From Deltaproteobacteria bacterium (GTDB lineage: Bacteria > Desulfobacterota_B > Binatia > UBA9968): DNA of 8,489 bases. Below the pieces are notes generated by a model. The model did not search any database, was not told the origin of the DNA, and worked only from the letters and a program-made list of their open reading frames with translations. Positions 1-5,406 of this stretch are shown here, in pieces. How positions within the stretch are numbered: position 1 is the first letter of the stretch; each line of letters begins with the position of its first letter. The stretch is from assembly GCA_030620935.1 (NCBI GenBank), contig JAUXIP010000069.1, forward strand, positions 1 to 8,489. The letters are read 5' to 3'. A program made the position numbers and the translations under genes.

Positions 1-46
1 ATGTCTTCTTCCCCGCTTGCGGGAGTCCAATGATGCCAATCTTCAT
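1..46 (-). CDS. YchF/Obg-like P-loop NTPase, N-terminal 15 codons (partial)
   Basis: The complement starting with ATG at 46 reads MKIGIIGLPQAGKKT and then runs off the window edge. This is a beta-strand followed at once by a Walker A loop, the way YchF-type and Obg-type translation-factor GTPases/ATPases begin (MKIGIVGLPNVGKST in ordinary YchF). The loop here, GLPQAGKKT (residues 7-15), has Gln-Ala instead of Asn-Val and Lys instead of Ser/Thr directly after the P-loop Lys, with Thr one place later. From general knowledge, diverged YchF-like (DUF933) paralogues carry loops of this style, so a YchF paralogue is more likely than canonical ychF. Ribosome binding is weak: only AAAGAAACAAG precedes the ATG. 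The gene is divergent from the NERD gene across a 467-base gap. Only 15 codons are visible, so the family call rests on this motif alone. Confidence 0.65.
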   Translation of the reverse strand, partial: MKIGIIGLPQAGKKT

Positions 47-513
47 CTTGTTTCTTTAGTATCACTACTATGCCACCCGACCACCTGCAACTACGCCTTG
101 GTAGGAGACACGATAAAAAGAATGCCCCAAGTCGATTACAACAAGACCCCATTTTGTGCGTATTTGGGAGACCACGCAGGCCTGTGACCTAACGTGCCGA
201 CACTTCCGGTACAGTTCCGTCAGCTTGTGCGGCTTCGTCTTGGAAATGCGCTTGTCTGCCGGCATTTCAAAAGCACCTTCCCCTAAGAGAAAACCGGAGA
301 TCACGCCGGTTAAATAATTACAAAATTTGTACTTTGCATCGCTATTTTGTCGTTGGTTTACACTACCGTGCGTCAACACCGACGTGCCTGCCCAGGAACA
401 AGATTAAATTTCCCTTTCTTTCAGTAACTTAGAACCCCCTTACACGTCTGGCATTGGTATTGCTCTACCACGGTCAGTAGATAGCCGCGTTTTTAAGATA
501 AGGAGAGGCGGAA
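47..513. other. 467-base divergent intergenic region, no convincing gene
   Basis: This region lies between the divergent starts of the P-loop NTPase and the NERD gene and must hold the promoters for both. It is AT-richer than the rest of the window, notably around 300-360 and 395-425. A 13-bp dyad, TACAAAATTTGTA, lies at 319-331 and could be a regulator site, but nothing identifies the regulator. A minus-strand open stretch (68-379) would need a GTG start without a clear ribosome-binding site, and its translation resembles no family I know. I find no tRNA, riboswitch or convincing sigma70 promoter pair. Confidence 0.5.
500..508 (+). promoter_or_regulatory. Shine-Dalgarno site of the NERD gene
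   Basis: AAGGAGAGG lies five bases before the ATG at 514 and fixes that start. The in-frame ATG at 541 (residue 10) has no comparable site. Confidence 0.7.
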
Positions 514-1353
514 ATGGCTAAGTTGTTGAAGCACCACGAAATGTTTAACTACCATTTCGACGAACAGAAACTCCACAGCATCGGGTATAAAAGTATGGGG
601 CTGCTTGTGCTGGCATTTTCCCTCACCGGCTACTTCCTGCCGGCTCCCGTGAGGATCGCTGCTGCTCTTATAGGGATCTCTTTTTTCCTCAGGGGCCGTC
701 AGAGTATTCAAGAAGGCCTAGAGCATCTCGAAGCCGTGGTTGAGGAAAAGTCAATAAGCGATGCGATGGCTTCCCTCCCGATGGCTTGGTCCCTGATAAA
801 TGACCTGGCCGTCGGCAAGTCTAAAATCGACCATATCGTGGTTTGCCCAAAGGGTGTCTTTGCTATAAAAACCAAAAATTACAGCGGGACTATCGACGGC
901 AACTTAGACGAGCGAACGTGGTGTCAAATCTCGGCCGACGGCGCGCGGAGCATATTTTTCAATCCAGTCAAAGAAGCCCGGGGACAATCGGTCGAGCTGC
1001 AAAGAGTCCTTCAACAAGCGGGCTTCCAGGATGTCAAGGTCCACCCCGTCGCCGTCTTTACAAAACCGACAGTTCGGCTCAGAGTATCTTCTCCCAAAGT
1101 ACCCGTTATCCGTATGGCTGAGCTAAGCGATTCGCTACGGCAGCAACCGCACGTCATGATGCCGGAAAAGTGCGCCGAGATAGCCAAGTTCCTCGATAGT
1201 TTGGTTTCTAGACAAAACTCTAAGAGAAAACTTGCGAGAAAATCAGACAGCAGAGAAGAGAACGGAATGGGGCAAGCTAAAAAAAACGATCCCGTCTTGC
1301 AAGTTGCTACTTTCGAAGGGTTTGCTATGAACAGTAAGCGGCAACAAACATAA
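514..1353 (+). CDS. Membrane-anchored NERD-domain protein with altered ExK motif
   Basis: A 279-residue protein. Two hydrophobic segments lie near the N-terminus (about residues 28-43 and 46-59), separated by a Pro-containing turn, and likely form a membrane hairpin. A short helical linker (62-80) leads to a NERD (nuclease-related) domain at about 85-190. The diagnostic part is the IDHIVVCPKGVFAIKTKNYSG stretch, residues 105-125 with one more Gly than shown here at most. NERD domains are predicted PD-(D/E)xK-like nucleases. Asp106 and Lys121 are present, but the usual Glu of ExK is Lys119. The tail after 233 is charged, low-complexity and probably disordered. The start is well supported by AAGGAGAGG at 500-508. 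The gene stands alone: nearest neighbours are a divergent NTPase and a downstream gene with its own promoter. Fold assignment is good. The cellular role is unknown (DNA processing or membrane-associated stress functions are guesses), and the Lys substitution may mean reduced or lost nuclease activity. Confidence 0.82.
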   Translation: MAKLLKHHEMFNYHFDEQKLHSIGYKSMGLLVLAFSLTGYFLPAPVRIAAALIGISFFLRGRQSIQEGLEHLEAVVEEKSISDAMASLPMAWSLINDLAVGKSKIDHIVVCPKGVFAIKTKNYSGTIDGNLDERTWCQISADGARSIFFNPVKEARGQSVELQRVLQQAGFQDVKVHPVAVFTKPTVRLRVSSPKVPVIRMAELSDSLRQQPHVMMPEKCAEIAKFLDSLVSRQNSKRKLARKSDSREENGMGQAKKNDPVLQVATFEGFAMNSKRQQT

Positions 1354-1367
1354 CAATACCCACCCGC

Positions 1368-1383
1368 CGGGGAGGTTTCCCTG
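1368..1383 (+). terminator. Small GC-rich hairpin after the NERD gene
   Basis: Arms CGGGGA (1368-1373) and TCCCTG (1378-1383), including one G-T wobble, enclose the loop GGTT, 14 bases after the NERD stop codon. The position suits a transcription terminator, but no T-run follows, so intrinsic termination is doubtful. Confidence 0.25.
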
Positions 1384-1518
1384 CCATCCGTTTGTAATGG
1401 GGAGACGCGCAACTAGCCTTCATTTATTCAATCCGATTTCTGAGCCCCGGTCGCTTTTCAGCTGCAGCCCTCGAGCCTAAGATCCCAACCATCGACTTTC
1501 ACAGTCTCATACTTCCCG

Positions 1519-1546
1519 TGGACATCGGCGAAAAGCACTATATAAT
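1519..1546 (+). promoter_or_regulatory. Sigma70-like promoter for the secretin-like gene
   Basis: TGGACA at 1519-1524 matches five of six consensus -35 bases. TATAAT at 1541-1546 is a perfect -10. The spacer is 16 bases. Transcription would begin near 1553, giving an untranslated leader of about 45 bases before the ATG at 1599. It is the best promoter-like sequence I found in the window and argues that the downstream gene is its own transcription unit. Confidence 0.6.
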
Positions 1547-1598
1547 GACGCCCAACAGCGGAACTCTTATAAGGTAGAGGTTCATCGCGGAGGTCGCC

Positions 1599-2267
1599 AT
1601 GCAAGCACAAAGTCTGATTTTAGCGAAATCGCTATTAGCGCCGACAATATTGGCTTTCATATCCGCTTGGCCACCGGTTCTTCTCGCCCAGGGAAGGCAG
1701 CAGGTCAAAGTAACAGTGGATTTTCAGCAGACCCGTAATCAGAGTGAAGAGGCCGTGCACGGCAGCGGCAGCATCGTGATCACCAGAAGGGGCGGTGTTC
1801 ACCCTTCAGGGCGTCTTACGGCGGGAGATAGGCAAACCACCGTACGGAGATCAACGGCGATATTCACAATCGTTCAGGACGGCGGAGAGTCTATCCTGAG
1901 CGTCGCGACAAGAATTCCCCACCGTCAGGTGGCCTTTTATCGTGATTATGCTACCGGCGCCGGCTATATTGCCAGCAACGTAATCTTCCGTGAAGCCGGA
2001 ACATCACTAAAGGTCAGCGCGACCATTCTGCCGGGCAATCAGGTGAATGTTCGGCTAACGCCCAGGATCAGCTATTTTTCTCGGGATCGTTCGGGCGCGA
2101 TCGACTTTACGGAGGCCTCGACCGAGCTGGTGGTCCCAAGCGGACAGCCGGTTGCTCTCGGCGGCGCAACGACTGAGATGCATGATGTGACCCGCCGGAT
2201 TCTCGGTTTTGGCAATCGCAGGGCCACGAGCGAAACCATTCTTTTCCTCACAGCCACTATCCAGTAG
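1599..2267 (+). CDS. Secreted protein with a stand-alone secretin-like beta domain
   Basis: A 222-residue protein. The first 30 residues form a signal peptide: weakly basic start, hydrophobic core about 13-29, probable cleavage after LLA (residue 30) before QGRQQ. The mature protein is beta-rich. Its C-terminal half (about 133-222) follows the secretin core pattern of type II/III secretion and pilus secretins: GTSLKVSATI (134-143), a VRLTPRISY strand (151-159), an acidic turn, STELVVPSGQPVALGG (174-189) like the usual T-x-V-x-V-x-D-G-Q-x-V-x-I-G-G, and a final ILFLTATIQ strand (214-222). Ordinary secretins are 400-700 residues, with N0/N1 domains and multimer-forming regions. These are absent, so this is either a small stand-alone secretin-like protein or a degenerate remnant. 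It probably acts in the periplasm or at the outer membrane. The start is supported by GGAGG at 1589-1593. No secretion-system genes are nearby. Confidence 0.7.
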   Translation: MQAQSLILAKSLLAPTILAFISAWPPVLLAQGRQQVKVTVDFQQTRNQSEEAVHGSGSIVITRRGGVHPSGRLTAGDRQTTVRRSTAIFTIVQDGGESILSVATRIPHRQVAFYRDYATGAGYIASNVIFREAGTSLKVSATILPGNQVNVRLTPRISYFSRDRSGAIDFTEASTELVVPSGQPVALGGATTEMHDVTRRILGFGNRRATSETILFLTATIQ

Positions 2268-2387
2268 CCACGCGATCAGTTAGTGATTGCACTGCAAAAC
2301 GAAGGAGTTCCTTAGTCAGTAGCTGCCATAAGGCAACCGAGGGGCGAGGCCTGTAGAGCGCGGGCACAGGAGCGTACAGGTTGCGTT

Positions 2388-2401
2388 CAGGCCCGGGCCT
2401 G
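2388..2401. repeat. Perfect 14-bp palindrome CAGGCCCGGGCCTG
   Basis: Fully self-complementary with no spacer, about 120 bases after the secretin-like gene and 260 before the dienelactone hydrolase start. It could be an operator for the catabolic operon, part of a transcript-end structure, or a chance GC-rich palindrome. Confidence 0.4.
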
Positions 2402-2463
2402 GGGAGTCGGCACCCTCGGAGTGGATGGGGCGGTGGCCAACAAGGCACAGGTCTATTGACCGC

Positions 2464-2500
2464 GCTCGGAAGGGCTTGGCCCGAGGGCTGCCGAGCTTTT
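2464..2500 (+). terminator. Possible intrinsic terminator after the secretin-like gene
   Basis: Outer arms GCTCGG (2464-2469) and CCGAGC (2491-2496) enclose an inner GGGC-TTG-GCCC hairpin (2472-2482), followed by TTTT (2497-2500). The outer stem is GC-rich and the T-run short. It lies about 200 bases beyond the preceding stop codon and 160 before the next gene, where it would separate the two transcription units. Confidence 0.35.
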
Positions 2501-2649
2501 GAAGAGATCTCAGCTGTCAAGCTACTTATGAACTCTTTAAGATAGTTCCGAATCAAACCGTCGCCACTTGCGGGGCAAGTCGGAAGCATGGGGTGTTGCA
2601 GCGACCACGGCTTTTGTGTAATTGATCGACCGGTATCAAACTGAAATCC

Positions 2650-2657
2650 GGGAGGTG
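2650..2657 (+). promoter_or_regulatory. Shine-Dalgarno site choosing the ATG at 2661
   Basis: GGGAGGTG lies just before ATG 2661 and decides the start of the dienelactone hydrolase gene. The frame stays open back to a TTG at 2622, but that codon has no ribosome-binding site and would add 13 residues outside the family's conserved fold. Confidence 0.75.
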
Positions 2658-2660
2658 TTT

Positions 2661-3419
2661 ATGTACGAGACCAACATGTATGAGGGCATGCTGGCGGAAA
2701 CCATCACCATGCGTGGGGCCAAGGGAGACATTATCAATGCCTACGTTGCCCGGCCCTTGGGCAACGGTCCCTTTCCCGGCATGGTGATGATCCACCACGC
2801 GCCCGGTTGGGATGAATGGTACCGCGAGGCCACGCGGAAATTTGCCCACCACGGGTATTTAGCTATTTCTCCCAATCTTTACTTTCGCAGCGGCCACGGC
2901 ACACCCGAGGATGTAGGCGCGAAGGTTCGTTCCTCCGGAGGCATCCCGGACGACCAGCTCCTGGGCGATCTCGAAGGAGCGATGAGCTGGCTGCGGTCAC
3001 TGCCGTACTTGAACGGGAAAGTGGGCGTCTTCGGCACCTGTTCAGGGGGCCGCAACGCCTTCCTCGTGTCGTGTCGCGTGAAGGGCTTTGACGCAGCCGT
3101 AGAGTGCTGGGGCGGACGCGTGGTGATGCCAAAAGAAAATCTCACCCCTAACCAGCCTGTCGCTCCCATTGACTATACAAAGGATCTGCCATGCCCGCTC
3201 CTGGGGATTTTCGGTAATGAGGACAAGAGCCCCTCGCCGGAACAGGTGAACCAGCACGAGGAGGAACTCAAGAAGCACGGTAAAAACTATGAGTTTCACA
3301 GGTATGACGGGGCGGGCCACGGCTTTTTCTATTATAATCGGCCGGCCTACCGGCAGGAGCAGGCCATGGACGGCTGGAAGAAAACGTTCGCTTTCCTGGA
3401 AAAGCATCTTGCGGCATAA
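2661..3419 (+). CDS. Dienelactone hydrolase family protein
   Basis: A 252-residue cytoplasmic alpha/beta hydrolase, close to the usual family length of about 230-250. The nucleophile elbow is GTCSGG (125-130) with Cys127, the acid is Asp188 (GNEDKSPSP) and the base is His220 (GAGHGF). This is the Cys-Asp-His triad of dienelactone hydrolases (carboxymethylenebutenolidase type), which open enol-lactones in chloroaromatic and related breakdown. The loop after the first core strand reads IHHAPGWDEW (44-53), where classical enzymes have Glu (E36 in the Pseudomonas enzyme). Here the aligned residue is His46, so substrate range may differ. It is the first gene of a four-gene operon, with 27 bases to the next start. 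Family is confident; the reaction is not. An uncharacterised lactonase or esterase is as likely as true clcD-type activity. Confidence 0.88.
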   Translation: MYETNMYEGMLAETITMRGAKGDIINAYVARPLGNGPFPGMVMIHHAPGWDEWYREATRKFAHHGYLAISPNLYFRSGHGTPEDVGAKVRSSGGIPDDQLLGDLEGAMSWLRSLPYLNGKVGVFGTCSGGRNAFLVSCRVKGFDAAVECWGGRVVMPKENLTPNQPVAPIDYTKDLPCPLLGIFGNEDKSPSPEQVNQHEEELKKHGKNYEFHRYDGAGHGFFYYNRPAYRQEQAMDGWKKTFAFLEKHLAA

Positions 3420-3446
3420 TTTGCTAAAGAAAAAAGGAGCAGAACG

Positions 3447-3737
3447 ATGTGTACAATGATTGCCCACCAAGCGAAGATAGACGGCAGCGGTAAAGGGGTG
3501 AAGGGCTGGTTCGAAGTCCGTGAGGTCAATGTGTCGTATGACCATCCCTATCATGTGCCGATGGAACATGCGCTGAACATCGATTTTGTCAATGAGGCCG
3601 AGGGGCCGGGGGCGCGGGTAGCGGTAGAGCTAAGCGTGGAGTCGGCGCGCAGCCTGGTCGACGCCATCCAGGAGGTGTTGACCCGGGCCGAGGCAGGCGG
3701 ACACCTGGAAGAAGCAACGAGCGCTGATCGTCGCTGA
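3447..3737 (+). CDS. DUF6295-type small protein
   Basis: A 96-residue soluble protein with no signal peptide or membrane segment. It has the look of the DUF6295 family as I remember it: an N-terminal MCT, a KGxxGWFEV strand (residues 16-24), a V-x-x-DHPYHVPMEHALNIDF core (about 29-47), then GARVAVELS (55-63) and a final helix ending near 83. Family function is unknown. The conserved His cluster (His33, His36, His41) with Asp32 and Glu40 could bind metal or a ligand; this is inference. AAGGAG at 3434-3439 supports the start. It lies between a dienelactone hydrolase and an alpha/beta hydrolase in one operon, which suggests an accessory or substrate-handling role for those enzymes. Its stop codon is in the same frame as the next gene, four codons before that gene's GTG. 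Confidence 0.75.
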   Translation: MCTMIAHQAKIDGSGKGVKGWFEVREVNVSYDHPYHVPMEHALNIDFVNEAEGPGARVAVELSVESARSLVDAIQEVLTRAEAGGHLEEATSADRR

Positions 3738-3746
3738 TGCGCGCTA

Positions 3747-4571
3747 GTGCAAGCCATGAAAAATGTGACTCAGATTGACGGTCTCAAAATCCACTACCTG
3801 GAAGAGGGATCGGGCCCGGCCGTAGTTCTTCTGCATGGAGCTTCCTTGGGCTCTGCGGCGTCCGTGTGGGAGCAGACGCTTCCTGCCATCGCCCGCGGAG
3901 GCTTTCACGCCATCGCATACGATCAGCCCGGGTTCGGCCTCTCGGATAATCCTACAGATTATAGTGGCGCTTACCGGACGCAGTTCATTACGAAGTTTAT
4001 GGACGCCTTGGGGATTGAGCGCGCGGCTTTAGTGGGCCATTCCCAGGCTGGACGCATGGCCGTAACCGTGGCTCTGCAGCAGCCGAGTCGCACGAGCTGC
4101 GTCGTCGTTATAGGTTGCGGGAGCCTGCTGCCGCCACTTCCGGGACAAAGTAGGCCTGGCGGAGGAGGGGAAGGGCAGGAGGGGACAGGCTCGGAGCCGA
4201 CGCTCGAAGACGCCCGTAGGCTTCTCGAGAACAACCTGTTCGATATATCGCTCATCACACCGGAAGTCTTGGAAAAAAGACATCAGATGAGCGTTGGAAA
4301 AAATTTCACCGCCTTCATCGAACGGTCGAAGGTTCGTGAAGCACAGAAACAGAGCGTCCCGCCCTGGAAGCGGCTTGAAGAGATCTCCGTTCCGTTGTTA
4401 CTCCTCTACGGCCGCCAGGATCGCGGCTCGGCGGCGAAGAGATGTGCCTTGCTGAAAGAGCAGGCGCCGAGACTTCAGATCGAGCTCATCGACAACGCAT
4501 CCCACCTGCTCATGTGGGATGCACAGGAAAAATTCAACGAGAGGCTTTTGAGCTTTCTTTCCGTTCCTTGA
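3747..4571 (+). CDS. Alpha/beta hydrolase resembling meta-cleavage-product (C-C) hydrolases
   Basis: A 274-residue protein, in the typical size range for MhpC/BphD-like and related serine hydrolases. The oxyanion segment is LLHGASLG (28-35), a YDQPGFGLSD strand-loop spans 58-67, the nucleophile elbow is GHSQAG (97-102, Ser99), the acid is Asp225 (YGRQDRG) and the base is His253 (NASHLLMWD). The lid region contains an unusual Gly-rich stretch (137-148). The family cleaves C-C or ester bonds. In this operon, beside a VOC protein and a dienelactone hydrolase, a ring-fission-product hydrolase is plausible but unproven. Neither possible start, GTG 3747 or ATG 3756, has a Shine-Dalgarno site. Translation is probably coupled to the upstream gene, whose TGA is nine bases before the GTG. 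ATG 3756 is equally possible and loses only three residues. Confidence 0.85.
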   Translation: MQAMKNVTQIDGLKIHYLEEGSGPAVVLLHGASLGSAASVWEQTLPAIARGGFHAIAYDQPGFGLSDNPTDYSGAYRTQFITKFMDALGIERAALVGHSQAGRMAVTVALQQPSRTSCVVVIGCGSLLPPLPGQSRPGGGGEGQEGTGSEPTLEDARRLLENNLFDISLITPEVLEKRHQMSVGKNFTAFIERSKVREAQKQSVPPWKRLEEISVPLLLLYGRQDRGSAAKRCALLKEQAPRLQIELIDNASHLLMWDAQEKFNERLLSFLSVP

Positions 4572-4587
4572 AAGGAGAATTGAGAAG

Positions 4588-5388
4588 ATGTTTGCGAGGA
4601 TCAAGCATGCGGCCATCGTGAGTGAAAATTACGCCCTGTTGGGTAAATTCTACGAATCCGTATTTCGGATGCGCGTCTCCGGCCGAGCGCGGCCTGAAAG
4701 CGCAGTCTCCGTAGGCGACGGTTACGTCGGCTTGAACATCAACCCTAGAAGGGCCGGTCGACAAGCGGGCTTCGACCATTTTGGCTTCGAGGTCGAAGAT
4801 GTCGAGGCCGTATTCTCGCGCCTTAAAGAAAAATATCCGGCCATTTGCGTGCTCAAGCGGCCCGGCAACAGACCCTTTGCGGGACTCAGCACCCATGACC
4901 CGGCCGGCAACGTTTTCGACCTCTCGCAGAAGGGCATGGAGAACCGAACGGATGTCTACGAAGACGGCGAGTGGCAGCAGGAAAGGTATATCAGCCACTT
5001 GGCCTTGCGCACGATCATGCCGGAGACGTTGGCTGAGTTCTACGTGGATGTCTTCGAACTTTGTTCCACGGAGAAGCCCGGTGACGACAAAAACTTCTAC
5101 CTTGCGGACGGTAGGGTCACGCTCATGATCATGCCCTGGCAAATAACCGACTACGCCGGCTCCGCTCTCGAGCGCCCGGCGCTGGATCACATGGGATTCA
5201 AAGTAGAGAACCTAGAGGCTTTCAAGAAAGACCTGGCCGCTCTGACGGCGAGAAATCATTATTTAACCCCGAGCCCGGTAGGCGGTGGCGCTGAGCAAGA
5301 ACAAAGGCTCAAACTGTTTTCAAAATGCCCTTTCGGCAAACATCATCTAGCCGATCCCGACGGCGTCCTCATCGACGTCTGCGACTAA
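4588..5388 (+). CDS. Two-domain VOC (glyoxalase/extradiol dioxygenase fold) protein
   Basis: A 266-residue protein made of two vicinal-oxygen-chelate domains, about 1-115 and 131-266. Both carry the pattern of three metal ligands: His7, His64, Asp111 in the first and His137, His201, Asp264 in the second. Each half opens with a His-containing strand and a FYxxVF-type helix (residues 21-26 and 151-156). Two-domain type I extradiol dioxygenases have this overall layout but are usually near 290-310 residues, keep ligands in only one half and use Glu as the third ligand. A non-dioxygenase VOC metalloenzyme (isomerase, lyase or glyoxalase-like) is therefore also possible. It is the last gene of the operon. 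AAAGGAG at 4571-4577 overlaps the stop of the hydrolase gene. Domain call is strong; reaction is open. Confidence 0.85.
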   Translation: MFARIKHAAIVSENYALLGKFYESVFRMRVSGRARPESAVSVGDGYVGLNINPRRAGRQAGFDHFGFEVEDVEAVFSRLKEKYPAICVLKRPGNRPFAGLSTHDPAGNVFDLSQKGMENRTDVYEDGEWQQERYISHLALRTIMPETLAEFYVDVFELCSTEKPGDDKNFYLADGRVTLMIMPWQITDYAGSALERPALDHMGFKVENLEAFKKDLAALTARNHYLTPSPVGGGAEQEQRLKLFSKCPFGKHHLADPDGVLIDVCD

Positions 5389-5406
5389 GGACAACGCCCC
5401 GGCTGT

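Larger units (their letters stand above)
2268..2660. other. 393-base intergenic region with palindrome and hairpins, no gene
   Basis: No reading frame here has a good ribosome-binding site or a recognisable product on either strand. The region is GC-rich at 2340-2500 and holds a perfect palindrome (2388-2401), a CCTGT/ACAGG inverted repeat (2350-2370) and a nested hairpin ending in TTTT (2464-2500). The AT-richer stretch 2500-2550 probably holds the promoter of the downstream operon, though no hexamer pair stands out. Confidence 0.5.

Noticed and set aside
68..379. Minus-strand open frame of 103 codons in the left gap
   Set aside because: It needs a GTG start without a good ribosome-binding site, the translation resembles no family I know, and the composition looks random. 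A shorter version from ATG 265 has a GGGGAAGG too far upstream. Not annotated, but a small gene cannot be fully excluded.
1011..1412. Minus-strand frame opposite the NERD gene
   Set aside because: Antisense to a well-supported gene, with no family resemblance.
2456..2484. TTGACC as a -35 box for the catabolic operon
   Set aside because: No acceptable -10 hexamer at 15-19 bases downstream.
2257..2589. Minus-strand 110-codon frame in the gap after the secretin-like gene
   Set aside because: Pro/Arg/Leu-rich low-complexity translation typical of non-coding GC-rich DNA, and no recognisable domain.
2622..2660. Upstream TTG extension of the dienelactone hydrolase
   Set aside because: No ribosome-binding site before the TTG, whereas ATG 2661 has GGGAGGTG directly ahead. 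The extension itself contains that Shine-Dalgarno site.
3042..3569. 175-codon minus-strand frame opposite the DLH and DUF6295 genes
   Set aside because: It lies fully antisense to two genes with clear families and ribosome-binding sites. Its length is explained by codon bias of the sense strand.
4534..5190. 218-codon minus-strand frame opposite the VOC gene
   Set aside because: A mirror of the VOC coding frame; no motifs of its own.
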